Below, one piece after another: positions 53,530 to 62,094 of a DNA stretch of 64,000 nucleotides. The position numbers and the translations under genes are program-made. The stretch's first letter is position 1, and the number at the start of each line of letters is the position of its first letter. The notes under the pieces are model-generated. The model did not search any database. It was not told where the DNA came from and saw nothing but the letters and a program-made list of their open reading frames with translations. This DNA is from Pseudobutyrivibrio sp. (GTDB lineage: Bacteria; Bacillota; Clostridia; Lachnospirales; Lachnospiraceae): NCBI GenBank assembly GCA_024697025.1, contig JAILGH010000003.1:1-64000 (forward strand), written 5' to 3'.

Positions 53530-56259
53530 CTAAATTGCTTCCATAGCTAAAACAGACTTTAATGAAGTTTGCTCTTTTCTATCTAATAAGTACTCTATAC
53601 CTGCTTCTCCCACCATAAAGCCCAACGCATTTATTGCTCCTGGTGCACCTATACAGCTATAACCGTTTGCCTTAGCCTTTTCGCTTAGGCTCCTCCAATA
53701 ATCATCCTCTACTCTTTCGCCCAAAACTGCTTCATAAGAAATAAGAAAATCTATAAAGGAAAAGTTTCCATGACATAAAGAATAATTTTTTGTATCATAT
53801 TTTCCTTTTAATATATTTTCCTTATATTTTCTCAACAAATTCTTTATATCTTCTTCAGATTCTTTAAGAATACCTTCCTTTAAAAATCCATACTTAAGCC
53901 ATATTAATCTTGATGTCATAATTCCAAGAGAGCCATGACACCAAAAGTGTGAACTTCCTATTTCTTCACGGCGCTTATCTATCCAGTTGTAATCCGATAA
54001 CCTCAATGATTTTTCAAAACAATATAAATCCTTTATTATCCTTACGAAATCATTATTAGGCGATACTTTATTTAGACAAAACAGTGCTGTCATTACACCC
54101 GAATATCCATGGGCAAAGCTTGCGTAGTTGAAACTTTTTTGCATTTCTTCGATTTTAAAATTTTCCAGGAAATGCTTGCCAATATTATCAAGTACTTCTT
54201 TTCTAAAATCGCTGTTGTCATCATTTGTATAAAAATAAATTACGGCGGAATTTATACCTGATAATGTATCGTAACAGTTTGTATATTTGATATTTTCCTT
54301 TATTAATAGCTCAAGTTTTTCTTTTAATCCGTTTAAGTTGATTTCTGGTATCTTTCCTATCTTTGAAACAAAGCTATATATTCCTGTTAATCCTTTAAAA
54401 TATGAGATGTCAAAACTTGAAAACTTTCCCATTTCATATTCTTTATTTAACGTATTTACGATACCCTGTATCGCCTTTAATGCGCTTTCATCCTTAAATC
54501 TATTCCATTCAGCATAATACATTAAGCCTATACCAATAAGTCCTGAATATAGTGAACTATCAATCAAAGCGTATTCCAGTTGCTCCTGATCATTTACCAT
54601 AAGACCTATCCAGGCCACCGTACCATCTTTTCCAAGAATAATGTTTTTATCAATGTTTTCTCTTAAAACCGATTGCTTAGCACTATCATTATCCTCTATG
54701 GATAGATTCAAATCCTCACCTTTAAAATTTAACCGAAGTACAATGCTTGATAATATCGAGTTATAAATTAAATTTCTCTGTTCTTGAATCTCGAACTCAT
54801 CTGTTTGATAATCAATAATCTCCTTAATTACCGTCTCATCAAAAGATTCTACCTCCATTATTCGCTCTCTTTGATTACTTTCGTTACCAAATACACATTT
54901 TTCTTCCGCATTCCAGTAAAAACTTGGGATATTTCCGTTACAAAGTTCCTTGACTTCATGTTCAAATACTCTTTGATTAAATTGATTGTTTCTCTTTAAC
55001 CTCATCAGTAACTGCTCGAATTTTTCTGGATTCATTCTATAATTAACATCATTTTTTATCCTCAAAATTTTTGCATAGGCTTTCGTCATGTTCAAAATTA
55101 TTCTTGATTCAATTTTCTTATAATTACTTTGAACATATTTATATATGTCACCTTTTTCTTCCTTAAATATTTCATTTGCTTTATCGAATCCTTTAATAAT
55201 ATCTGAACCATATTCCAACGGATTGATTTTTGAACAAGGTAAATGTGTATCACTTGATATCATTTCTTCCTTTACCTGAATGCTCATATCATCTCTGTAC
55301 TCATTCTTTAATTTCTCAACATTTATTTTAAAACCAGTATTTGACAAACAACTCACATCTCCCCCGAAGTACTCAGACATTGTGAATATTGGCACTAATC
55401 CTGTCGCTGTTGTCCCGTATAATAATTTTTTAACTCCTTTATATTGTGCATCATACCCAAAGCTATGCGTTCCAAAAAATAAATACGATGAAAAAATAGT
55501 TTCAACATCTGTTATAACCGGATATTTTCCATTTGCGATTACATTTTCATAATGCATATCATTTATTCCTAAAATGTATGTCATGAAAATAAGCTTTCCG
55601 TAGTTATAATAAAACTCCTTGATATCATCATTATTTTCCAGAGTTCTATGCTCTACAAATTTCACCCATGTGCCTTTATCGGTCATGTATGCACCATAGT
55701 TAGAGCTGTATTCATCATCAAAAAAGAAACGTGAAATTCCTTTAAGAAAATCTATGTTTCCACCTTTTGTAGGTTTAAAAACAACTTTTCCACCTTTACT
55801 GCATTCAAAAATTACTACACATTTATCGTTGTGCCAATCTCCACCAAGATTAATATCTACAATATCTTGTTCCTCATCCATCAATTGTCTGCATATCTCT
55901 TCTTTGTTTGCTAAATAATCTTCTACCACCTCTATTAAATATAATAGTTTCCCTTTTATTTCTTTTCTGATTTGCATAGTCATTTTTGGAAAACTATTAT
56001 TCATGTTCTCTATAATAACGTCTTTTTCTTCACAAAAATAAATGTATCTCTCCTCAGCTGTTGAACCTTTAAGCTTTCCCTCTACTCTTGCCACATTCAA
56101 ACAATATAGTAATGATTTAAAGCATTTTTGAAATATTATTTTTTCTATACTGTACTTTATTTTATCCATCTGCTGTTCAGGCAGACTGTTGCTTTTTACA
56201 TCATCACTTATATTTTCAAAAATATAATCAATATATTTCTTTCCAAAGCTTTTTACCAT
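53530..56259 (-). CDS. lanM: Class II lanthipeptide synthetase LanM
   Basis: A 909-residue enzyme from ATG 56259, which has GGGTGG upstream; an in-frame Met ten codons earlier lacks a site. Residues about 80-530 are the DUF4135 dehydratase (LGGDWHNDKC, LGINDMHYENVIA, PVITDVETIFSS), which phosphorylates and eliminates Ser/Thr water. The C-terminal LanC-like cyclase has SFAHGYSGVM and the zinc ligands Cys774 (FWCHGSLG), Cys829 and His830 (LCHGNFSF), which add Cys thiols to form lanthionine. It lies 211 bp after lanA behind an attenuating hairpin, in the order lanA-M-T of the lacticin 481 group. Confidence 0.97.
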   Translation of the reverse strand: MVKSFGKKYIDYIFENISDDVKSNSLPEQQMDKIKYSIEKIIFQKCFKSLLYCLNVARVEGKLKGSTAEERYIYFCEEKDVIIENMNNSFPKMTMQIRKEIKGKLLYLIEVVEDYLANKEEICRQLMDEEQDIVDINLGGDWHNDKCVVIFECSKGGKVVFKPTKGGNIDFLKGISRFFFDDEYSSNYGAYMTDKGTWVKFVEHRTLENNDDIKEFYYNYGKLIFMTYILGINDMHYENVIANGKYPVITDVETIFSSYLFFGTHSFGYDAQYKGVKKLLYGTTATGLVPIFTMSEYFGGDVSCLSNTGFKINVEKLKNEYRDDMSIQVKEEMISSDTHLPCSKINPLEYGSDIIKGFDKANEIFKEEKGDIYKYVQSNYKKIESRIILNMTKAYAKILRIKNDVNYRMNPEKFEQLLMRLKRNNQFNQRVFEHEVKELCNGNIPSFYWNAEEKCVFGNESNQRERIMEVESFDETVIKEIIDYQTDEFEIQEQRNLIYNSILSSIVLRLNFKGEDLNLSIEDNDSAKQSVLRENIDKNIILGKDGTVAWIGLMVNDQEQLEYALIDSSLYSGLIGIGLMYYAEWNRFKDESALKAIQGIVNTLNKEYEMGKFSSFDISYFKGLTGIYSFVSKIGKIPEINLNGLKEKLELLIKENIKYTNCYDTLSGINSAVIYFYTNDDNSDFRKEVLDNIGKHFLENFKIEEMQKSFNYASFAHGYSGVMTALFCLNKVSPNNDFVRIIKDLYCFEKSLRLSDYNWIDKRREEIGSSHFWCHGSLGIMTSRLIWLKYGFLKEGILKESEEDIKNLLRKYKENILKGKYDTKNYSLCHGNFSFIDFLISYEAVLGERVEDDYWRSLSEKAKANGYSCIGAPGAINALGFMVGEAGIEYLLDRKEQTSLKSVLAMEAI

Positions 56260-56353
56260 GATTAATCCACCCTTTTCCTTCTCTTGCATTGCCTAAACAC
56301 ATTTTTAAAAATCTCTTTTCCTAATTAAGAAGAAATATTCTTAGAAAGAAAAA

Positions 56354-56386
56354 CTAAGCCGCCTAGGAATAATCCAAGCGGCTTAG
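56354..56386 (-). terminator. Attenuator between lanA and lanM
   Basis: CTAAGCCGC and GCGGCTTAG pair across a 15-base loop, followed by TTTTT on the minus strand. Partial read-through would give much more precursor than synthetase message, as in other lantibiotic operons. Confidence 0.85.
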
Positions 56387-56470
56387 AAAAATCCTATCCG
56401 AGAAATCAAAAATAATTATTAGTTTCTTAGTTGTTAAAGTTTCTTAAAAAATATTTGATTTTGATGTTGC

Positions 56471-56617
56471 TTATGAGCAGCATGTAAAAATGAACTGCCA
56501 TGTGTTCATGTTACACTCGTGGCTGATTGTAGGAATAACTCCGCCGCCACCGCCTAAAATCTGCTCAAGTTCCTTTTCCTCGATAGGGTTTGTAAGTGCG
56601 TTAATTTCTTTGTTCAT
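56471..56617 (-). CDS. lanA: Class II lanthipeptide precursor, lacticin 481 group (butyrivibriocin OR79-like)
   Basis: A 48-residue prepeptide from ATG 56617 (TTGGAGGACTATT upstream). The acidic leader (MNKEINALTNPIEEKELEQI) ends in LGG, and the core GVIPTISHECNMNTWQ then FIFTCCS is a typical lacticin-481-group sequence. Expected rings by analogy: Thr30-Cys35, Ser32-Cys46 and Thr39-Cys47, with Thr45 dehydrated to Dhb. The third ring donor is Thr rather than the Ser of lacticin 481. The run LGGGGG makes the exact cleavage point uncertain. It likely acts on Gram-positive competitors by binding lipid II. Confidence 0.95.
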   Translation of the reverse strand: MNKEINALTNPIEEKELEQILGGGGGVIPTISHECNMNTWQFIFTCCS

Positions 56618-56730
56618 AATAGTCCTCCAATTCCTTCTCAAATAAGATTATGATTGGATGTTATCACAAAGATTTTTAACTTCTTAGCTCTTGTAATTTT
56701 TCCCCCATTTGCTTGTTGTTTTTCCAAAAA

Positions 56731-57024
56731 CTATTTAACATTTGCAACTACGGCAACTAATACTATTCCTGCCAATAGCAGTACCCATAAGACGCTTATG
56801 CAGATTGAAACAATGTTTACAATATTCTTTTGTGACTTCATTCTTACTGTCACTATTGTTAACACTATTCCAATAACCACCAGAATCACGTTGATAAATC
56901 CCCATGCGCCCTGAATTCCTGAAGACAATTTCATATTTAACAAGCCAGGCAGTAGAGCAACTACTGGCAATATATTTGCAATTAAACCTGCGTTTTCCAT
57001 TGTTTTAATTTTCTTATTTTCCAT
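56731..57024 (-). CDS. Small membrane protein of the lanthipeptide immunity operon
   Basis: A 97-residue protein with three predicted helices (ANILPVVALLPGLLN, GFINVILVVIGIVLTIV and SISVLWVLLLAGIVLVAV near the C-terminus). No family recognised with certainty. AAGGAG precedes the ATG, 3 bp after lanG, so it belongs to the lanFEG transcript. An accessory immunity role (LanH-like) is inferred from position. The next gene downstream is lanA, about 110 bp away with its own promoter region. Confidence 0.6.
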   Translation of the reverse strand: MENKKIKTMENAGLIANILPVVALLPGLLNMKLSSGIQGAWGFINVILVVIGIVLTIVTVRMKSQKNIVNIVSICISVLWVLLLAGIVLVAVVANVK

Positions 57025-57026
57025 TT

Positions 57027-57776
57027 TTAAGACATCTCCTTTTTTCCAAATCTTACTACTGATATAGTTAATGCTAAAATAAATAGGACTGTTGCATATA
57101 TTGCAAATGGGAACGGCTGAAATACTGATGTGTTTGCTTCTGTTGTATACTTATAGAGCGAACATGTAACCAAATATCCACTATAGCAATATGGATAACA
57201 AAGCCATGCACTGGTATTAGCCACTAGTACACCTGGTATTACCAGTAATAGATTTAATCCAATAGATAATAGCGGCTTCTCAAAGAGTACTGTTATTGCC
57301 CACATAAATGCTGTGGCAGGTAGCATAGTAATAAACAGTTTTGCACAACAGCTTAGCAAGTATCCCAACGGCAATGCTTCCTCTACATTATTCGTTTTTG
57401 TCGCTATAATTCCTGCTATAACAAAAGCTACAAAGAATACTAGTATTTCCATTAGCAAAAAGAACACTATCACCGCAAACTTGCATAGTGACATTTTTTG
57501 TCTACTTACTGGCAAAGCAAGCATTTTTAAAATACCATTGTTTTGTGTTTCTCTAGCTGATATCATTACGCATACTATTATCATGCTAAGTGGTAACAGA
57601 TAATATGAATAAACTAGCGCACTTTGTATAAACATTGCTGGCCAAGCACTGGTGTATTCTGGAGTCAGATATCTACTTAAACTTGCTACTCCTGTTGCCA
57701 CTACCAATATAGGTGCTATAAATAATAAAGGAACAATCCATGATCTTTTTATTTTGCTAAATTCTATCGATAACAT
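57027..57776 (-). CDS. lanG: Lanthipeptide immunity ABC permease LanG
   Basis: A 249-residue ABC-2 permease with six helices. It starts MLSIEFSKIKRSWIVPLLFI, the common beginning of MutG/LanG-type subunits, and contains ISARETQNNGILKMLALPVS, the elbow motif before helix 2. With LanE and LanF it expels the lantibiotic from the producer membrane. 9 bp after lanE. Confidence 0.85.
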   Translation of the reverse strand: MLSIEFSKIKRSWIVPLLFIAPILVVATGVASLSRYLTPEYTSAWPAMFIQSALVYSYYLLPLSMIIVCVMISARETQNNGILKMLALPVSRQKMSLCKFAVIVFFLLMEILVFFVAFVIAGIIATKTNNVEEALPLGYLLSCCAKLFITMLPATAFMWAITVLFEKPLLSIGLNLLLVIPGVLVANTSAWLCYPYCYSGYLVTCSLYKYTTEANTSVFQPFPFAIYATVLFILALTISVVRFGKKEMS

Positions 57777-57785
57777 ATTTCCTCC

Positions 57786-58505
57786 TTATTCAACCTTTTT
57801 CTTTTCTGAAATTATTATTCCTAATGCAAGAAATACTATTGTTTCAACAAGCGCTACTATTATCGTATTTACGTTAGTTTGTGCCGTCATTTCAATTGCC
57901 GGTTTAAACATCACTATAAATGGATGTATTAATTTGACGTTACTTCCTGCTGTTGCAAAGGCCATACCACTTAAAAATCCCGCTACGCCTATTCCAAGCG
58001 TCACCCATATATTTTCAAAAAATGACGATATCATTAACATAAAACTAAGCACTGGAAGTGATGTTATAAACGTATATACGGAATAATTTACAAGTTCACC
58101 CACTTCAAATTGGCCTTGTGGTAACTTAGTTGAGCCAATCCACGCTAATGCCACGTTTTGAAGCAATATCGCAACAAAAAGCATGGTTACTATAATTAAG
58201 AATTTCGCCAAATATATTTTCCACATTTTCACAGGTAACACGTACATTTTTTTTATTGCTGTTCCTGTAAATTCCATTGAATAAGCTATACTTGTAGTAA
58301 CTATCAATGCAAACATGTTTAATATCATTATCATTCCATATAATTGCGTCAGCAAAATATCCATAGGATCCAATGGCATATTTAGTAGTGTTTCACCTCT
58401 AATTTTAAAATTTAGCAACACATACAAAGCTCCCAGGATTCCAGTGAGAAATAGTATTAGTGTAATTCCTGTTCTCTTTTCCTTTTTAAATTCTAAAGCA
58501 ATCAT
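57786..58505 (-). CDS. lanE: Lanthipeptide immunity ABC permease LanE
   Basis: A 239-residue ABC-2 permease with six helices, beginning MIALEFKKEKRTGITLILFL and containing AYSMEFTGTAIKKMYVLPVK, as in MutE/SpaE-type subunits. Its start overlaps the lanF stop by 4 bp. It is similar in layout to LanG, with which it forms the membrane heterodimer. Confidence 0.85.
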   Translation of the reverse strand: MIALEFKKEKRTGITLILFLTGILGALYVLLNFKIRGETLLNMPLDPMDILLTQLYGMIMILNMFALIVTTSIAYSMEFTGTAIKKMYVLPVKMWKIYLAKFLIIVTMLFVAILLQNVALAWIGSTKLPQGQFEVGELVNYSVYTFITSLPVLSFMLMISSFFENIWVTLGIGVAGFLSGMAFATAGSNVKLIHPFIVMFKPAIEMTAQTNVNTIIVALVETIVFLALGIIISEKKKVE

Positions 58506-59266
58506 AGAACTGCCCTCTGCTTTCTTGCATCGTTATCTGCATCAATCATAGAAAGGAACATATCCTCTAAATTGTCATCATTGTATCCTTGCTTCCTTGC
58601 CTCTCGTCTAAGTTCATCCATGGAACCCTCAAAGAGTAACTTACCGTGATTCAATATTCCTATATCATCTGCCATAAGCTCTATTTCCGAAAGCATATGA
58701 GATGAAATCATTATTGTGCAATCAAATTTTTTTGGAAGAGATTTTATAAGATTTCTTATTTCATGAATTCCTGCAGGATCTAATCCATTGGTAGGTTCAT
58801 CTAAAATTAGAATAGGTGGTTTTCCAATTAATGCTCCAGCAAGTCCTAATCTTTGCTTCATTCCTAGAGAATACTTTTTAACCAGTCTGTCACCAAACTC
58901 CGTTAAACCAACTAATTCCAAAGCGTCTTCAACATCTCTTTTGTTTAGTCCTAGTATCTTTCTGATAATATCCAGATTTTCACGTCCTGTAAGATTTGGA
59001 TAGTATGCAGGAGATTCGATAAAAGATCCTATCTCCTTTAAAATTTCAATCCTATCTTCAGGCATCTTTTTCCCATCAATTCTGAATTTTCCACTTGTAG
59101 GATTTGTCATTCCAAGAAGCATTTTCATTGTTGTGGATTTTCCTGCTCCGTTAGGTCCTAAAAATCCATATATAGAACCTCTTTTAATATTGATGTTCAA
59201 GTTATTTACTGAAATAAAATTTTTGTATTTTTTTGTTAATCCTCTTGTACTAATAATGTTCTCCAT
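58502..59266 (-). CDS. lanF: Lanthipeptide immunity ABC ATPase LanF
   Basis: A 254-residue ATPase from ATG 59266 (GGGAGGTAAACAA upstream). Walker A GFLGPNGAGKSTTMKM, signature KYSLGMKQRLGLAGALI, Walker B ILILDEPTNGLDPAG and H-loop ISSHMLSE are intact; the E-loop characteristic of lantibiotic immunity ATPases would lie at EIGSFIESPAYYPNLTG. It begins the immunity operon, divergent from lanR, with tandem repeats in the shared promoter region. Confidence 0.92.
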   Translation of the reverse strand: MENIISTRGLTKKYKNFISVNNLNINIKRGSIYGFLGPNGAGKSTTMKMLLGMTNPTSGKFRIDGKKMPEDRIEILKEIGSFIESPAYYPNLTGRENLDIIRKILGLNKRDVEDALELVGLTEFGDRLVKKYSLGMKQRLGLAGALIGKPPILILDEPTNGLDPAGIHEIRNLIKSLPKKFDCTIMISSHMLSEIELMADDIGILNHGKLLFEGSMDELRREARKQGYNDDNLEDMFLSMIDADNDARKQRAVL

Positions 59267-59336
59267 TTGTTTACCTCCCATTTTTTCTTGTTTACAATTA
59301 CATCTTAAAACTTCGTTCTGACTTTAACTTTTCATC

Positions 59337-59358
59337 TACCTTACTTTTACCTTACTTT
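59337..59358. promoter_or_regulatory. Tandem direct repeats in the lanF-lanR intergenic region
   Basis: TACCTTACTTT occurs twice head to tail (59337-59347 and 59348-59358). The 11-bp spacing equals one DNA turn, as expected for an OmpR-type regulator dimer, so this is a candidate LanR operator for the immunity operon. Confidence 0.55.
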
Positions 59359-59370
59359 TTTTCTTTCTAA

Positions 59371-59390
59371 GGAAAATACTGATATTTTCC
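59371..59390. promoter_or_regulatory. Palindrome upstream of lanR
   Basis: GGAAAATA, CTGA, TATTTTCC, extended on both sides by an imperfect CTA/TAG match. It lies 42 bp before the lanR ATG next to a TATACT -10-like hexamer, so it may be an operator for lanRK. Confidence 0.45.
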
Positions 59391-59431
59391 TAGACAAATA
59401 TGCTATACTCTTATCGAAAGGTAACAATATT

Positions 59432-60130
59432 ATGAATACGTTTATTTTTTCAAAAAAAATCTTAATAGTTGATGACGAACCAGAACTTCTAAACCTTGTT
59501 AAATCTATATTGGAAGAAGCTGGTTTTACTAATATTCTTACGGCTTCTTCGATACGAGACGCACTAGACACCTGCAATCATTCCTTTCCTGAATTAGCCG
59601 TTTTAGATGTAATGCTTCCAGACGGAGATGGTTTTACACTTTACAATCAAATTCAAAGCATACACAAAATTCCTATTATTTTTTTAACTGCAAAGGACGC
59701 TTCTGATTCCAAATTGATGGGCCTTGGATTAGGCGCTGATGATTATATCGTGAAGCCTTTTTTGCCTCAGGAGTTGGTTCTTAGAATTAGTGCTGTCCTT
59801 CGTAGATGCTACAAAGAGGATTCCCCTATTATCAAACTTGATGGATGCGACATAGACTTCGATCGTGCAGAGGTAATTAAAGGCTCTGAAATTATTCCTC
59901 TTACTGCAAAAGAACACTTACTTCTAAAGACCCTCGCAGATAATTCCGGTAGAATCGTTACCGTTGATAATTTATGCGAAGCACTTTGGGGTGATAATCC
60001 ATATGGATATGAAAACAGTTTGAATGCTCATGTTAGAAGAATCAGAGAAAAAATTGAAATTAATCCATCGACCCCAAATTCACTTATTACAATAAAGGGC
60101 TTAGGTTATCGATTGATTACGAGGAATTAA
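59432..60130 (+). CDS. lanR: OmpR-family response regulator LanR
   Basis: A 232-residue regulator. The receiver has ILIVDDEPELLNLV, the phospho-acceptor Asp in AVLDVMLPDGDGF and DDYIVKPFLPQELV. The winged-helix domain contains LTAKEHLLLKTLADNSGRIV and ENSLNAHVRRIREKI. It is transcribed divergently from lanFEG and followed 5 bp later by its kinase. Known relatives sense the lantibiotic or membrane stress and induce immunity genes. Confidence 0.93.
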   Translation: MNTFIFSKKILIVDDEPELLNLVKSILEEAGFTNILTASSIRDALDTCNHSFPELAVLDVMLPDGDGFTLYNQIQSIHKIPIIFLTAKDASDSKLMGLGLGADDYIVKPFLPQELVLRISAVLRRCYKEDSPIIKLDGCDIDFDRAEVIKGSEIIPLTAKEHLLLKTLADNSGRIVTVDNLCEALWGDNPYGYENSLNAHVRRIREKIEINPSTPNSLITIKGLGYRLITRN

Positions 60131-60135
60131 TAGAT

Positions 60136-61497
60136 ATGAAATCATATTTAAAATTTGTTTCTAAACATCTTTCTTCATTAATATTTTTAATATTGGCACT
60201 TATTATGCTTAATATTTTTATTTTTATTGTTACCTTCTTTGGTGTTGTTTCAAAAGATTATGGTGCCATATCCCCTAGACATATGCTTTCCTTTGTCTCT
60301 GAAAACTCAACAAAGGATTCCATTTCTGATGCAGCTTGCGATAAGCTTCGTTCTAATAATATCTGGGCTGCTTTTATCGACAATTCTGGTATCCCTACTT
60401 GGACTATGGATGAACCTAAAAATTTTCCTTCATCCTTTTCTATGACTGATGTTGCCATATTTTCTAAGGGTTATCTTCTTGACTATCCAGTTTTCATCGA
60501 AGCTAACGACGATGGTCTTTTAATCTTAGGTTATCCAAAGGACAGCTATTTTAAGATTATAAACAATTCTTTTTCTACTTCGGCTCTTAGAAAAATTCCT
60601 CTCTTTTGCTTGATTGTTCTTTTTGTCGATTGTCTTTTTATTTTTCTGATTTACTATCGTTCTAAGGGACGATTGACAAAAAACATTGAACCTATTTTAG
60701 ATGGAATAGAAAATCTCTCTAAAGGCGAGCCTGCTTTTGTTAATGTTGGGGGAGATTTAAAAAATATTTCTGAAAGTATAAACCAGGCTTCAAATATTAT
60801 TTCACGCCAAAATACTGCACGAGCAAATTGGATTTCTGGCGTGTCTCATGATATACGAACACCTCTATCTATTATTCTAGGTTACTCAGACAAGATAAAA
60901 ACTGATACAAATGTTGATTCGTATATACGAAATTACTCAGAAGCTATTGAAACCAATTGTTTAAAAATCAAGCAATTAGTTTCTGATTTAAATTTAGTTT
61001 CTATGTTAGAATACGATATGCAACCACTTCAAATCTCTTCTGTACGCTTCTCAAAGCTATTACGTAGCTTTGTTGCAGATACCTTAAACAGTGGCATTTC
61101 TGATTCATATTCCATAGAACTAAGTATTTCTGAAGATGTGGAGTCATCTCTTATAGAATGTGATAGTCGACTTATAACACGAGCCTTGTCAAACTTAGTA
61201 AACAATAGTATTAATCATAACACTAATGGCTGCAATATTTTTATAAGTTTAACAAAGGCAAATAACACTTTTAAACTTGTTGTATCAGATGATGGAGTGG
61301 GAATATCTGAAGATAAGCGCAAAGAGCTAGAAAAGCCTCACTATATGAAAGCTTTAGATGATAGATTAGATTTACGTCATGGACTAGGCACATTGATAGT
61401 AAAACAAATCATTGAAGCCCACCAAGGGCATGTTGAGATTCCTACCATAGAAAAAGGATATATGACTATTCTGTATTTAAATATAAAACAGGATTAA
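60136..61497 (+). CDS. lanK: Sensor histidine kinase LanK
   Basis: A 453-residue kinase with two membrane helices (about residues 12-35 and 155-175) enclosing a 120-residue extracellular domain. HisKA motif WISGVSHDIRTPLSIILGYS carries the phospho-acceptor His; LSNLVNNSINHN is the N-box and LVVSDDGVGISED the G1 box. The gene's last 4 bp overlap the convergent agrB gene. It should respond to the lantibiotic itself or to cell-envelope stress. Confidence 0.92.
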   Translation: MKSYLKFVSKHLSSLIFLILALIMLNIFIFIVTFFGVVSKDYGAISPRHMLSFVSENSTKDSISDAACDKLRSNNIWAAFIDNSGIPTWTMDEPKNFPSSFSMTDVAIFSKGYLLDYPVFIEANDDGLLILGYPKDSYFKIINNSFSTSALRKIPLFCLIVLFVDCLFIFLIYYRSKGRLTKNIEPILDGIENLSKGEPAFVNVGGDLKNISESINQASNIISRQNTARANWISGVSHDIRTPLSIILGYSDKIKTDTNVDSYIRNYSEAIETNCLKIKQLVSDLNLVSMLEYDMQPLQISSVRFSKLLRSFVADTLNSGISDSYSIELSISEDVESSLIECDSRLITRALSNLVNNSINHNTNGCNIFISLTKANNTFKLVVSDDGVGISEDKRKELEKPHYMKALDDRLDLRHGLGTLIVKQIIEAHQGHVEIPTIEKGYMTILYLNIKQD

Positions 61498-62075
61498 TCT
61501 AATATCTGCTTTTTCCTTTGTTGAAACTTAACAAGTACTGCCGTACTCAACAAAAACATAAATACTATTGCTTCCAAAAATAGAAATTTACTATTCTTTA
61601 AAAACAATAATATAAATGAAATTATTATACTAAGTGCTAATGTAATATTTGTTCTTTTAATAAAAATAGCGTTTTCTTCCTTTGTCACATCTCTGTTTGC
61701 ATGATTGATAGGCCCAATAATATACAAAGAAATTACTCCTACTATAATCATTAGCATTGAAGCCCAAGTTGGAAGTGTAACATATTTTACCAGTAAAAGT
61801 GACACTGTTAGTACTGCACATGAAACTATATAACATTGCCAGTATTTATCCATATGTATACCTCCACCAAATGATCTCAGTGGTATAAAAAGAAGGAAGA
61901 AGAATAAACATTCTAAAAACATTCCTAGATATAACGAAATCACCACACTGGTTAATGTGCTTAGTGCCAACTCAATAAAACAAACAAAGCCATATTTATA
62001 TATTTCAAAGTTTTCTTTTGAAATAATATCTTTTTTAAGAATATATTCTGTGATTTTTGTTGCTATTGTATCCAT
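61494..62075 (-). CDS. agrB: AgrB-like pheromone-processing membrane protease
   Basis: A 193-residue membrane protein with four to six helices. The catalytic motif is PLRSFGGGIHMDKYWQC with His74 and Cys81, matching the AgrB pattern RxxxGGxHxxxxxxC. It should remove the AgrD C-terminal tail and form the thiolactone. The only AgrD-like gene I found is at 49041-49181, 12 kb away. It lies 19 bp after a LytTR regulator gene and overlaps lanK by 4 bp at its end. Confidence 0.92.
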   Translation of the reverse strand: MDTIATKITEYILKKDIISKENFEIYKYGFVCFIELALSTLTSVVISLYLGMFLECLFFFLLFIPLRSFGGGIHMDKYWQCYIVSCAVLTVSLLLVKYVTLPTWASMLMIIVGVISLYIIGPINHANRDVTKEENAIFIKRTNITLALSIIISFILLFLKNSKFLFLEAIVFMFLLSTAVLVKFQQRKKQILD

Positions 62076-62094
62076 TTTTCCCCCTTATAATATC

